Counted from the first letter of the stretch, positions 42,269 to 53,484 are shown. The stretch: 64,000 bases of DNA from Teratosphaeria epicoccoides (GCA_021401465.1 JADDMT010000004.1:1-64000); one strand, 5' to 3'. Made by a program: numbers and translations. Notes: generated by a model from the letters alone, not told the origin.

Positions 42269-43969
42269 TCAAAGTCTGGCTTTCCGCTCTGTCGATTCAT
42301 CCAAAATATGCTCAAACTTCTCCTGCCACGTCTTTACCATCGCCAGATCATTCGAGGACACATCTACAGAAGCATTTACACTCAACCCCAACTCCGTCCC
42401 AGCAATGCCAATCAAACACTCGCCCGCTCTTGGCCTCACCGCTGCCACCATCTCTCGAAAGTCCACCACAAATTCCTTCCCACAATCATCAAGATCATAC
42501 ATCCCTCTCTTGATGATCGCATCCTGCCTCCCCACAGAACTCACACCACACGTCTGCATCGTCATATTCGGCCTCGGCGCGTAAGCCCCCGAGTGACTCA
42601 CACCCTTCTGTAGATGCTCCGGCCTCGCCACATCCGCACGCTCAAGACTCTGAAGATACTGATTTGCAAGGATTCGCCCGGCACCACGGGAGCTCATGTA
42701 CTGCAGTTTCGCCTCGCTTCCGGCGGGACGCCGACGCTTCTGAAATGAAGATAGCTGACGGTGGGCTTGGCAAGCTAGAAGACGGATGCGGCCGTCGAGG
42801 GGCAGAGAGGATGAGAGGAAGGGGAGGGCGATGCCGTCGCAGAAGGCAAGCATGAGGCTATCGGGTTCATTGTGGTGGTCAAAGAAGGCTCGGGGATCGA
42901 GTGGAAAGCCGCTGATGAAAGGCTTTCTTTCTGTCAGAGGGACATTTGGTTCGAGCTGTTCATACATTTCCATCATCGTAATGGCAGCGAGTGCGAAGCA
43001 TCCTGCGCCTATGCTCGCGTTGACATCTCGACAGAGTCGATGCAGACGCTGCGTGTTGCGCAGGGATATGTTGACAGAAGCAGTGTACGCGTTCAACGGC
43101 GGCGTTCTCGAATAGTCCAACAACTTGTCATACACCGGCGAGGCAGCAACAGGCTCCAGCTGTGCCTGACGGCGTAGTGGATTAGGGAAGCCAGCCTCCA
43201 AAGGCTTCCGCACATGCCTCAAGACCCTCGTGATGATCCAGAACCAACGCCGCCGAGCCTTTGACCCACATATAGGGGGATACAACGCTTCCTGCGGCAG
43301 CGGCAAATGACTCGAGACCACGTCAGGCTTGATGAGCTCTCTCAGACCGTCGCGTAGATCTGTTGCCATTTCATTGAGATGATGCACAAAATCTCGTTGC
43401 CAGTTGTGCACCGTCAACCCATCCATGATCTGATGACTGCCCACGGTGAGGAACCGCAGCCTGAAGCGGTCTCCACCGAGAGCCTCGGGAGCAAATACGA
43501 AACACCTCGCCAGCGCCTCAGCAGGATCGATGACTCTGCCGCTGTTCTGGCAATGCGTCCAGAAATCCAGGCAGTCCACGTGTTCGTAGTAGTCGTCCAG
43601 GAAGACTAGCCATCGAACGCCCTCGGCAACAGCCTCGTCTACGTTCCGAGCCACATCGATTGCAAAATGCAGCTCTCCTGCCTCCGCGCGACTGACCCTC
43701 GCCTGAAGCAACAGATGCTGACATCGCAGATACGTCCAAGCAAGCAGCACCCTCTCCCGCAACTCAGCCTGGCTAAGTCGAGAACTGACTTCCACCGCCA
43801 ATGAAACGTTCAGATCCGCCCGACCTTCGTAGTATCGTCCATCTGCATCAAATGCGAACTCCACAAGACCGAGAGGCCGATGGTATGTTTGTCTGCCATT
43901 GTGGACGAGATTTCGCCACTCGAATCGATCGCTGGCGTAATCATCTAGCCAGTGAGCACATGGTTGCAT
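42269..43969 (-). CDS. CoA-dependent acyltransferase-like protein (condensation/BAHD fold), 566 aa
   Basis: A single minus-strand frame from ATG 43969. The visible anchor is SHQIMDGLTVHNWQRDFV at about residues 178-195, which contains the HxxxDG catalytic signature shared by condensation domains, BAHD acyltransferases and chloramphenicol acetyltransferase-like enzymes. The overall length and the aromatic-rich N-terminus fit fungal trichothecene-type or alcohol acyltransferases better than peptide synthetase domains. A C-terminal segment (LGLSVNASVDVSSNDLAMVK, then WQEKFEHIL) fits the last strands of the fold. It would move an acyl group from CoA to a hydroxyl or amine, probably in secondary metabolism. 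No PKS or NRPS core gene lies in the window. Substrate unknown; family placement rests on one motif and length. Confidence 0.6.
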   Translation of the reverse strand: MQPCAHWLDDYASDRFEWRNLVHNGRQTYHRPLGLVEFAFDADGRYYEGRADLNVSLAVEVSSRLSQAELRERVLLAWTYLRCQHLLLQARVSRAEAGELHFAIDVARNVDEAVAEGVRWLVFLDDYYEHVDCLDFWTHCQNSGRVIDPAEALARCFVFAPEALGGDRFRLRFLTVGSHQIMDGLTVHNWQRDFVHHLNEMATDLRDGLRELIKPDVVSSHLPLPQEALYPPICGSKARRRWFWIITRVLRHVRKPLEAGFPNPLRRQAQLEPVAASPVYDKLLDYSRTPPLNAYTASVNISLRNTQRLHRLCRDVNASIGAGCFALAAITMMEMYEQLEPNVPLTERKPFISGFPLDPRAFFDHHNEPDSLMLAFCDGIALPFLSSSLPLDGRIRLLACQAHRQLSSFQKRRRPAGSEAKLQYMSSRGAGRILANQYLQSLERADVARPEHLQKGVSHSGAYAPRPNMTMQTCGVSSVGRQDAIIKRGMYDLDDCGKEFVVDFREMVAAVRPRAGECLIGIAGTELGLSVNASVDVSSNDLAMVKTWQEKFEHILDESTERKARL

Positions 43970-44167
43970 GACAGAATATCCACTTGGCTAGCAATATCGT
44001 AATGGTTGGTGTTTATGGATTTGAATCTGTCTTCAAGACATGGCAACAGACATTGGTGGCGCAGAGTGCGGTCGGATGCAGGACGCATGATGCACATCTG
44101 CCTTTTCTGATGTGTTTTGATTATTGAACCCACTATATCATGTTCAAAAACAGCCGCTGAAAACATA
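43970..44167. other. Intergenic, no feature seen
   Basis: Short spacer between the acyltransferase-like gene and the tRNA-like element. Confidence 0.4.
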
Positions 44168-44329
44168 GCATTGGTGGTTTAGTGGTAAAATTGGCCGTTG
44201 CCATGCGCCAGAGGATTAAAACTCAAGAGGCGCCCAACATCGGCCAGCCCCGGGTGTGAGCGCAAGTCCTAAGCTTCATGTCTACGATAATGTTCTAATC
44301 TGTGGTGATAGTCGATTCCCGGCCGATGC
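44168..44329 (+). pseudogene. Split or decayed tRNA-Gly(GCC)-like element
   Basis: The 5' part, GCATTGGTGGTTTAGTGGTA followed by AAATTGG and a TTGCCAT anticodon loop, matches the 5' half of a fungal tRNA-Gly(GCC) with a few C-to-T and G-to-A changes. About 100 bp downstream the sequence GTCGATTCCCGGCCGATGCA matches the 3' end, and the two acceptor strands (GCATTGG / CCGATGC) still pair with one G-T wobble. The DNA between is far too long for a normal tRNA intron and the T-stem 5' strand is not complementary. It could be a tRNA gene split by an insertion or a tRNA-derived SINE; a T10 tract near 44390 could end a Pol III transcript. Confidence 0.5.
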
Positions 44330-45145
44330 AAAGTCTGCCTCCACCCAGTTGTGGGAAGGTTCTTTTGTGCCTTTCTTATTATTATTTGTTTTTTTTTTAC
44401 CTCTTCTATTTTGTCCTTCATTTTCTCTTTTCGGCGCACCATGTGGATAGTTCAGCCGAATTTCTAGCCAGATCTGCGGCTGGCTGCAAGTGTGTAATCT
44501 TATTAAGAAGGACACCATGCCTAGACTACAACCCTTCCATATGTCTGTCCTACGGATCAACGCTCTGCGAGTGCGCATACCGGTTGACACTGGTGTGCAG
44601 CCAACATCGCCCCCGGATATTAGATGGAGCGTTGCCCACCAATCGTTTCGCTTGCACATGCCAATAGATAGGCTGGAGTCAATGGAGTAACGGCAAGCAG
44701 GATCGCGCACTAAACGCTGTCAGGCTGCCGGCTACGAGAACTTGATGTTATATCAGTGACTACTAGCCTCCGTGCGGAGTCCGCGCCCGTCTCGGCTCGA
44801 CACAGAGCTCTTGCCGGGAAAGAACGGCCGTTTGAGATATGCTTGACGGCCGGGCTGTGCTGGTCGCCGAGGATGTCTCGAAATGTTCCTTTCGAAGCGC
44901 GTTGTAGACAGATGCCCCGGTCATCGAGGCCGAAACCATGCAAGATGCGAGGGTGGTCTTGTAGATTCGGCCTTCGTGCCCAAAGATTGCTCGATCTTCC
45001 CGCACATGTGCATATTCCAGCACTTTGTTCTCCCCAAGGTCTCCAGTGAAGCAGGTGCTCCCGGTAGCAATGATGCTGTGCACTCCGGGTGGAAGGCAGG
45101 ACCATATGACTTGTTCCGTGTCGTAATAACCTAGTAGGAGAAGTC
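44330..45145. other. Intergenic, no recognised gene
   Basis: T-rich stretch at 44370-44430, then open frames on both strands (44710-45333 minus, 44756-45049 plus) without recognisable domain; possibly upstream remains of the ankyrin pseudogene. Confidence 0.35.
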
Positions 45146-45420
45146 TCAGAAATTCGTGAATACAACATCAATGCTATTGAGTGGAGTGGCAACGCGTTCA
45201 CACATGAATGCTGGAAGGTCATTGGGTCAGGAACACCTCTCCATGAGGCGGCGGAAGGGGGGCATCTAGGGGTTGCGAAGCCGTTGCTACGCCAGGGTGC
45301 TAACATCTCTGTTATAGATTCTCGCGGCAACACGCCCCTTCAAGTGCCTTCTCTGCTAGCAATGTCGAAGTTGTAAAGGTCCTTCGAGACGCTGAAAGTA
45401 GGGACAAAGCCAAGACTTGA
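45146..45420 (+). pseudogene. Ankyrin-repeat protein remnant
   Basis: The plus strand encodes one clear ankyrin unit, GTPLHEAAEGGHLGVAKPLL then RQGANISVIDSRGNTPLQV. The next unit continues in another frame (SNVEVVKVLRDAES) after a one-base shift near 45345, and ends at TGA 45420. No upstream start or partner domain could be identified. The fragment looks like the tail of a decayed ankyrin protein such as those in fungal NLR-like or HET-type genes; that origin is inference. Confidence 0.55.
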
Positions 45421-46363
45421 ATGCATTCCATTTCAGACGTTACAATATGGCTATTCTACGAATGCAGTTTCTCCCCGAATGCAGTCCCTCTACGAATGTA
45501 GCTTCTTCGCTTCGCCACGGATCTCAGCTGGCAATCTGTTAGCGGCTCTAATGACTCATCACATATCACACGCGACGCTACAGTATGGTATGGTGGGATC
45601 GCACGACCAAATGGCACGCGCTAGAGAAGGAGGTAGGTATGTGATAGATAATCGACAGCAGGAAGACAGCACAAGGGAGATTTTTTGAAGTAGTAGTCTC
45701 ATGGGCAGCTCAAGCAAAGCATAAATAATTAGTTCCACGGAAAAACAGCTACGGCCTTGAGAAATGGCGCAAAGATCTTTCCGCATCGATCACAAGTGCT
45801 GGGAAGAGCAGCGAATTTCAAGGCGGCCGGAGACTAGACTGTTCTAATGTTGTAGCTGGAGCTGCAGGAACAGCAGAATCAATTCGCAGCGCTGAGATGC
45901 TGAAGTTTCCCATATTTACGCATTTTCCGAAGAGGCATGGTCTTGGCCGCGAGAGAAAGGCTGTAGTGAGAAGGGCTGTAGTTAGCAGGGGGGCAGCAGG
46001 AGTGCATTTGCGGACGTGCGACCATCTCTGTGTTGGAGAGCTAGTCAGATGCTGCTATTGCTCGTCATGCCCTGGACTTCAGACCAGTCGGTGGTAGTAC
46101 GCGACATGCTGCACAGACGCGGGCTTAGTTCCCGACTACCGCAGCACCTGCATCGTACCACAATGCATATCTGAAGCGAATATGTCAAAGGTTGGCCTAT
46201 TGTAGAGAGGTAGGTAGAGTGAAGTCGACGCCAAGCCCCATGGCGACTTCCGCCACGTAGTGCGCCTTCAAATGCAGCAAATAAGACTTCCTAAAGGCTT
46301 CATGGCCGGTCAATAGCAGGTATATACATCTCATGCCCAACGCCAAGTTCACCTCTGCAGGCT
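45421..46363. other. Intergenic, no recognised gene
   Basis: Small frames only (for example 45479-45688 and 45897-46097 plus), no domain seen. The right part is downstream of the complex I gene. Confidence 0.4.
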
Positions 46364-47138
46364 CTATGCACCTGGCGGCGGCGCGGGCGGAGACTTAATC
46401 AAAGTCTCAAAAGGCTGCTCAACCGGGACCTTATTCTCGCGCAGCTGCTGTAGTCTCCTTTCATTCGCCTCGAAAGCCTGTTTTTCGTACTTCGCAATAG
46501 CCTTGTCAATGTTGACGCTGCCCTGGCCAGCTGGGACGTTGTAAGGAGAGCCCCCGTTGAGTTGCCTAGAGGTTCATTAGCCTTGCGCCCTCCAAAGACC
46601 CATTCATAGATTCATCTCCTAGGTCTCTCCAAGATCCTGCATGCTGGGCATGGTGGTATCACATACTCAGGAAACCTAAAGTCCACCCACTTGGGCTGCT
46701 GTCCCGCCTCGCCTAAGAACAGCGCCCGGTCCGCGCCCGCCTGCTCTACAGCTTGTGTGTGAAAGTCATTCCGCCTCTCCCATTCCTTCGCATAGCTCTG
46801 GTACGTATCGGCGATGTATCGCGTGAAGAGGGGTTTGTCGTCGGCGGTAGGGCGGGTGTAGCTGTACAGGGCGAAGGAGGCCGGGATCGCGGCTAGGGCG
46901 ATGAAAAAGCCGGGCTACAAACCTAAGCGTCAGCATAGATCCAGAACAGCATGCCAAGAGCACAGTCCGAGCTGCATACGCCGAAAGACTCATTGACTGG
47001 GTGTGCGTTGTGCCCGCCATGGGCCTCGAACTTCTCGTGTGCACCCTGGCTGTCTCCAGCATGCCGGCGTTGCATCTTTGGCACGTGAGGTCGCAGTCGT
47101 TGTGCTGACCGTGCCGCGGTCCTCAGAAGTGGTTGCAT
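46364..47138 (-). CDS. nuo-17.8: NADH:ubiquinone oxidoreductase (complex I) 17.8-kDa subunit-like, 202 aa
   Basis: Three minus-strand exons (47138-46980, 46914-46667, 46565-46364) join in frame through introns of 65 and 101 nt (donors GTATGC and GTATGT). The N-terminus (MQPLLRTAARSAQRLRPHVP) is a mitochondrial targeting peptide. After a His/Gly-rich stretch comes ESFG joined to PGFFIALAAIPASFALYS, a single membrane helix. The conserved segment KEWERRNDFHTQAVEQAGAD leads to WVDFRFPE, then across intron 2 to QLNGGSPYNVPAGQG and a C-terminal helix (KYEKQAFEANERRLQQLREN). This matches the fungal accessory subunit first described as the 17.8-kDa subunit in Neurospora. It sits in the membrane arm of complex I. 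An upstream in-frame ATG at 47156 is the alternative start. Confidence 0.8.
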
Positions 47139-47455
47139 GGCGTGAATGTAGGCCAATGGCTCGACATGAGATTCGAGAAGCTCGTGGGAAGCAACCGGAG
47201 GTGTCGACTGTCAGGTGGTCTGTGCGGTCGGTATTTGCTCAAGCCTCAATTTGATATCAACGTCGACTTGGTTGAAAACAATGACGTGAAGGAACATGAT
47301 CTCGTGGTAATCATGAGATGGTACATATCACGTCTGGTCAAAGTGTCGCCCACGGCCTGGGCCCGCTCTTGCTTGCAGCGGAGCAAACCGGGCTCCTCGC
47401 TCCTGGCAGCAGTTCCATGTTTCTCTCCCCACGCTGAACGCACCCCACGACGACT
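47139..47455. other. Intergenic between two minus-strand genes
   Basis: About 300 bp, no gene seen; promoter region of the complex I gene. Confidence 0.4.
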
Positions 47456-47915
47456 CTAAACAAATTCCTCGTCCTCCTCAACCGCATTCTGTCCACCCTC
47501 CTCGACCCCCTCGATCTTGATCTTCTTGGTCGGACTCCCACCATCACCCTCAGCATCCGCACTTTGGTTCTTGCGACCTGTTACCAAAAATCAGCATGCA
47601 AGTCTCGATTCCAGACAAATTACATCGCAACTCACTGCGCTTATTACTCGTCGGCGTGCCCTCCTCGCACTCTGCAGCCTTCTTGCGCGGCGTGGCCTTG
47701 GTCGGGGACACCTTGGTACCGCCTTGAAGCTTCTTCAATTGCTCGGCGCGCTTTTTCACCTTGCGGAACTGATGATCGAAGGCTGAAGCGCCACGCTTAC
47801 TGTCGAGCAACGACATGATGGTGAACTCTTTTGTTGAAAGAGTGACACCTTTCTCCTTGAGCGCCGCGACGAGGACTGCGACTGTGTCGAACGAGAAGCT
47901 GTCATTCCCAGCCAT
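47456..47915 (-). CDS. Small hypothetical nuclear-type protein, 133 aa
   Basis: Two exons, 47915-47636 and 47577-47456, joined across a 58-nt GTGAGT...ACAG intron. The N-terminal half is a compact helical block: MAGNDSFSFDTVAVLVAALK, then LSTKEFTIMSLLDSKRGASA and FDHQFRKVKKRAEQL. The rest is basic and disordered (PTKATPRKKAAE, SPTKKIKIE) with an acidic tail ending EEDEEFV. The helical block followed by KKA-type basic runs is a common layout of small fungal nuclear proteins often annotated only as hypothetical. No enzyme motif is present. The frame and splice junction close without internal stops, which supports a real gene. Confidence 0.65.
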
Positions 47916-48823
47916 TGTGCCGTGGGCGCGATGAGCAGTCGAGGGGGACTGCGGCGAATGTCAGTATGTCTCCCGGGCTCAAGATCAGAATGTAGCTGTA
48001 CCTACCGTGGGTTGAAGAAAGCCGGTAAAGGTGAGATGTGCTCGAGACTAGGCTTGTCAAGTGTGTCTGAGGTCGATGTCGAGTGATTCGATGTCGAAGC
48101 GACGAACAAGAAAGCAAGCGAACTTCTACCTCACGCTCACCAGTCTGAGCTCGGAAACCGCCGCACGGCCTGCAGCAAAACGTCTAGACCGGTCATGTGG
48201 CACACACAGGTTCGGGCGAGAGTGAGCTTCAAGTTCACTGTAGAAAGTCCTGGGGTCGGGTGCGGTTTGTGAATTTGCATGGCGGGCATCAGCAAAGGTG
48301 GAAGCCCCACCCGGCCGAGAAGAGAAGGAGCGCTTCACTCGAGCCTTCGTGTTTAACCCGCACTTGAAGCGTGCATCTTGTGCCCTGCGTCTCTTGCGTG
48401 GAACGTGGAAGGTTTACGCACGATGGTTGCCCCAGTCTCAATGCTCGTGCTAATGATGTTCGTTTGCTACCTTTCCTGTTGCTGCCCCATTCAATGCACG
48501 AGCATTGCGTGATGACCGTGAGCACGTCCACTTTTAGTGCGCCACTTGCTACCTTGGCCACTGCAATTTCTGCTATCATTACTTCACCCGTGAATACCTA
48601 ATGCTTGCAATATGTCATCGACAGGTCAAGAGACTGGACTCGTTGTGGAAACGTGATCGTAGAACAGAACATTGAATCGCTAATATTTACACATACACAA
48701 TCAGACCCCCTCTCATGCCGTGCATTTATCGTTACTGAGCCGTGACAGCCGAGCTCGTACCTCCTGCCAATATCGGCCTTTCTATGTCTCTACAGACACG
48801 CAAGCATGAAACGGAACATGCTC
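47916..48823. other. Intergenic, no recognised gene
   Basis: Upstream region of the small nuclear-type gene and downstream region of SDH1. Frames seen on both strands have no domain. Confidence 0.4.
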
Positions 48824-50823
48824 TCAATACTTTCGGGCAAATGGCGGGACAGACTTGCACTCGTTCTCATCCAGAGTGTTCATGGTCACCTTTCGGTAGC
48901 CAATGTCGGTCTTCTCCTGTGGCTTCTTCTGCCACGTCAGAGTATGCTTCATCCAGTTCTCGTCGTCACGGTCAGGGAAATCTTCACGGGCGTGTGCGCC
49001 TGGAAGCAAGTCAGCGATCAATATATGTGACATCAGCAGGCGCGAAACATACCTCTCGACTCCTTACGGTTCGCCGCCGCCTCGGCGGTTTGTACAGCGC
49101 AAGTCAAAAGATTTCGCAGTTCGAGCGTTTCCACAAGATCTGAGTTCCAGATCATGCTACGGTCCTTGGTGCCGACCTGATTCCACATCTTGTCGACCTC
49201 GTTGATGCGCTCCACGCCCTGGTCAAGCGACTCCTGAGTCCTGAATACTGACACATCGGTCTGCATGACCTTCTGCATGGCGCTCCTAATGTCGTGTGTA
49301 CTCTTCGGGCCATCAGCAGTGCGCACATGGTCAACGGCAGCGACCGAATCAGCGCCAGCATCGGCAGAAATCTCCTTGTGGGGTTGGCCAGGCGAGAACC
49401 TGTCACGGATGGTGTGCGACACGGCGCGACCGAAGACGACTAGGTCCAGGAGAGAGTTGGCTCCAAGACGGTTAGCGCCGTGAACAGAAACACAAGCGGC
49501 TTCGCCACAAGCGAATAGACCAGGCACGACCTTATCTTCGCCCTTTTCGTCGACGGTGAGGACCTCCCCAGTGTACTTGGTTGGAATACCACCCATGTTG
49601 TAGTGGACAGTCGGCAGCACAGGGATTGGCTGCTTCCTGACATCAACGCCAGCGAAGATGGAGGCAGTCTCGGATATACCTGGCAGACGCTCGTGGAGGA
49701 TCTCAGGCGGCAAGTGCGAAAGCTGCAGGTAGATGTGGTCCTTGTCTGGGCCGACACCACGGCCCTCGCGGATCTCCATGGTCATTGATCGGGACACGAC
49801 GTCACGCGAAGCCAAGTCCTTTGCGGTTGGCGCGTAACGCTCCATGAAACGCTCGCCCTCAGAGTTGAGCAGGTAGCCACCCTCACCACGGGAACCCTCA
49901 GTAATCAGGCAGCCAGCACCGTAGATACCAGTCGGGTGGAACTGGACAAACTCCAAATCCTGGTTGGGCAGACCAGCACGGGCCACCATCGCCATACCGT
50001 CACCGGTACATGTGTGAGCAGATGTGCAAGAGAAGTAGGCACGACCATAACCACCAGTGGCCAGAACGGTGTTGTGAGCGCGGAAACGGTGGAGCGTGCC
50101 GTCTTCCTGATTGTAGGCGACAACACCCTTGCACTCGCCGTCCTCCATAATCAAGTCGATGGCGAAGAACTCGATGAAGTAGTTGGTGTTATGCCTTAGC
50201 GATTGGCCGTAGAGGGTGTGCAGCAGAGCGTGTCCTGTTCGATCCGCGGCAGCACAGCACCGGTATGCCTGGCCGCCCTGGCCGAACTTCTGACTCTGGC
50301 CACCGAATGCTCTCTGGTAGATTCTGCCGTCGTCTGTGCGGGAGAAGGGACAGCCGTAGTTCTCCAACTCAATGACTGACGCGGGCGCCTCTCGGGTCAT
50401 GTAGTGGATGGCGTCCTGGTCGCCCAGCCAGTCGGAACCCTTCACAGTGTCGTACATGTGCCATCTCCAGTCATCCTCGTGCATATTGCCCAACGCCGCA
50501 TTGATACCTCCTTGTGCGGCGACTGTGTGTGATCGGGTGGGGAACAGCTTCGAAATGCATGCTGTGTTGAAGCCCGCCTCTGCCAAACCGAACGCCGCTC
50601 GCAGTCCGGAGCCACCAGCGCCGACCACCAGGGCGTCATATTCGTGGTCGATGACTGGGTATTTGTTCGAGATGAAGGGTGATGCCTCCTTGGCTCGGAG
50701 AGGGCCGTTGGGCAGAATGAGCTTGTTGTTGCGGGTGGTGCGGGAGAAGTTGCGTTGCTGGAGCTGGCGTGCGAGACCGTTGCTGCGCGGGGCGGCAAAC
50801 CGCCGTAGACCGGAGGATAGCAT
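48824..50823 (-). CDS. SDH1: Succinate dehydrogenase flavoprotein subunit (complex II), 648 aa
   Basis: Two exons, 50823-49053 and 48999-48824, joined across a 53-nt GTATGT...CCAG intron near the C-terminus. The start MLSSGLRRFAAPRSNGLARQ begins a mitochondrial targeting peptide. The FAD-binding fold follows (YDALVVGAGGSGLRAAFGLA), then RSHTVAAQGGINAALGN with the His that carries covalent FAD. The active-site region includes QFHPTGIYGAGCLITEG and RGEGGYLLNSEGERF, and MGGIPTKYTGEVL and HGANRLGANSLLDLVVFGR complete the conserved core. The last exon gives GAHAREDFPDRDDENWMKHT. The enzyme oxidises succinate to fumarate in the TCA cycle and passes electrons to ubiquinone through SDH2-4 in the inner membrane. 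It is complete, with all key residues visible. Confidence 0.97.
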
Positions 50824-52383
50824 GGTGTGTGTGGATGTCGTGCTGCTTCTCCAGGTACCGACAAGTGATGAGGGGAGTGGAGAGGAGTGTTGTGCGGGAG
50901 AGGCGAGGCGTAAAGCCTGGCAGTCTATGATCTCGCAATGCACATAGACCAGGGACTTGCCGCGGGACAGAGTCGTCGTAGGAGCTAATAAACTCGATGC
51001 TGATTGGCTGCAATTCCCGGCATGCCTCGGCGATCAAACATTCCTCCGACTTCCTCCGCCCATCGGTCTTCGTCTTTACGCCAGCACCAATATTGATGAC
51101 GGCGTCGGTCATGGAACATTTGCAAAACCTATTGCCAGGCTCGCGTCCGAGAGCACGGTTATGTTTGGACATCGCAACACCTGGACAGCGCGGCACTGTC
51201 ATTTTATGGCGAGTCGGAGATCTATGCCGCCAGAAATCGACCATCTCCGCGTATATCCGCAAGGCATCTGAGCAGGGCCACAGATCGTTATCTCATTCAG
51301 AGGCAGAACAGGGCCACCGTCTTGACTTTGCATAGCTTCCCATGTAAAGCTCAGTATTGAGACTCTCGAGACATGGGTACGTGTCGATGCATAAATCTCG
51401 TTCTCTACTCAAGCCACGCCCAGTGCACTAGGTTTCGTGCGTCTTTATGTCATAAAAGTGCGCCTCACAGGCCGCTGCCTACACTATTTTCGCAGTGGGA
51501 GCAAGCTGTGGAGCACTGACCTGAACGGTCTTGAGACAAGCTTGAGCTTGTGGTGCGGCGTTGCCACTCTAGGATGGAACAGCAGACCGGCCACTTCAGG
51601 TGTCAGCCATTCGCGGATCGCTTGTATTGGCAGCTGATGTTCTGCGGGCAAGCTCAAGTGTCATAGTCCTAAGGTCCCATTTTCAGCAACATGGTCTCAG
51701 GCCCCGCGGCAAGAGGACGCAACGAATCTGCTGAGATTTCATGGTCTGTTGATGTACCTGGGGACCAAGATGGTCGATGATCCTGCAGCATCTCGAGGTG
51801 CAAGCCAAGCCTTGTGGTTAGTCTGACAGCATACCCCTAGCAAAGCCTGTGTGGTAAGACTCTACTGTGCATTCCGTCGTTGCTAAAGGCAAATGACACG
51901 AGAATTGAACTCAGCGGCAAAACCAGGATCACGAGCATACATTGAGGACCCTTGAAACCGATGTTCACGGCGATCAGGCGCACTTCTGTTGTTAGCTCGA
52001 GGAGGCGACATCTGCAGATGTCTCTCGACCTCTCCATGGCTGGCGAGTCCAGGCTCGCGCTGGCGCAATGATGTGCTCGAGGGACCGTGTCACTGTCTAT
52101 GCCTACAACTCTATCGTCGCTTCCACCAGGGGCATTGAGACCCGACACGATCTGAGACCCTTTTATACTCATTCCCGTGATTTTGAGCGGTTCCGCTCGA
52201 AGAGAATCCACGTCCGACAATTCCTGACCGTTGATAGAGGAAGTTATTTCCTACCGTTCAGGCCTCCAAACACAGTATGCCCTGTGTGCATACGTCTGCG
52301 GCCACCAGTGTCCAGCATGCCGACACGGGTGCTTGCGTGACAGATAGCACGCCTCCCTACCGTCTGGGTCAATACGAACAAGG
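50824..52383. other. Intergenic, no recognised gene
   Basis: 1.5 kb upstream of SDH1. Frames at 50957-51271 (plus) and 51837-52220 (minus) have no domain. Contains the SDH1 promoter with its CCAAT box. Confidence 0.35.
51003..51007 (-). promoter_or_regulatory. CCAAT box upstream of SDH1
   Basis: ATTGG on the plus strand, reading GCCAATCAGC in the direction of SDH1 transcription, 180 bp before the start codon. CCAATCAG is an ideal site for the Hap/NF-Y complex, known to control respiratory genes in fungi. Occupancy is inferred. Confidence 0.5.
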
Positions 52384-53484
52384 GTGGAAGGACTGCTCCA
52401 GCTGTACAGATCTCGGTCTGAGGTCGATGTCGAGGTCGAGAGCGCAATGGCCGCAGCGGTCGACATCATGCTGGAGAAGCACGGCGGGGCGCGGGAGAAC
52501 AGCTCAATGAATACTGCGCCCGTCATGAGCATGCTGGCCTTCCACGAAGAGTGCCCCGTGTTTTGTGACACGAATCACCGATTTTCGCTCAGAGCTCATG
52601 TCTCCATGATACCTCGGAAATCTATCTTCGGGCGGCTTGCAGCCATGCTAGTCAACGTCGCCCGGAAGATCGACCGTCCTGGAGCATTGTTGTCTTCGCC
52701 GCTGACACACCCTTCTTCGTTGACGAGATGGACAGGAGGACACGAGATGGCTGCATCTCCAGCTCCGCACAGCTGAATCCCGCCTGGACACTGTTGCGAT
52801 ACTGTGGTTGAATGGAATTGTAAATCACCTGTTGCTGCTCCGGCGAGTTCTGGTCTGCAAAAGACTATACTCGCGGGATTCAAGTCGATCTCTTCTATTG
52901 ACTGTCAGATTTCTCTACCGCTGGATCGCGGTAGCCAAAGCAAGGTCTTGGTGCGGCAGCCAACTTGAGATATTTTGTTTTCATCGTAAAGTGAGCTCTA
53001 TACGAAGCATTACTTGCTCAAGTTTTGCAGCCCAAGCAAGGGCTCTGGAAAGAGCTTCTCGATGGCGATCATAATGATTCCGTGGCGGAGCCGGGCTTAC
53101 GTGCAGCACCGGCTGTGGAGCTTGGACTCAAGATTTTCAGACTCGCTTCCTTGCATGCCGAATTGTTCAGCAGCAAATTTGGTGGCCGTCGTGGTTGTCG
53201 GAGGTACGCGTGGCCTTGAGAGAATTCCTAGTAGGCTCCCTTGGTGGCTGAGAGTCTCATTGAGAGAGGGGGCAGTGCTCATTGCCAACCAGGCTATCCG
53301 GCAGCTTCCTGGCGAGGGTGACATTTGCCAAGCGCTTTTGCTAGTGAATTTTGCTTGCAATGGGAAGATCGCAAGCTGCTTCAATCCCCAATGGTCAGCC
53401 GAAGACATTGACCTGGCTCAACTGGCGGACGTCATGCGTCGCACACAATTACAGCCGCGTGTAATCACCGATGTGTTTTCTTGA
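52384..53484 (+). pseudogene. Decayed protein-coding region of unknown family
   Basis: Plus-strand frames contain protein-like segments in a consistent order but different frames: ESAMAAAVDIMLEKHGGARE and HEECPVFCDTNHRFSLRAHV (frame of 52384), then VVFAADTPFFVDEMDRRTRD after a one-base shift near 52680, then stops near 52808, then GLWKELLDGDHNDSVAEPGL and a later segment ALLLVNFACNGKIASCFNPQ in yet another frame ending at 53484. No splice sites bridge the first shift. I do not recognise the family. The pattern fits a gene lost by indels; chance open frames are the alternative. Confidence 0.35.

Noticed and set aside
44710..45333. 207-codon minus-strand frame
   Set aside because: No domain, and the plus strand in the same place holds the ankyrin remnant.
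49265..50947. Several plus-strand frames across SDH1
   Set aside because: Antisense shadows of a highly conserved gene.
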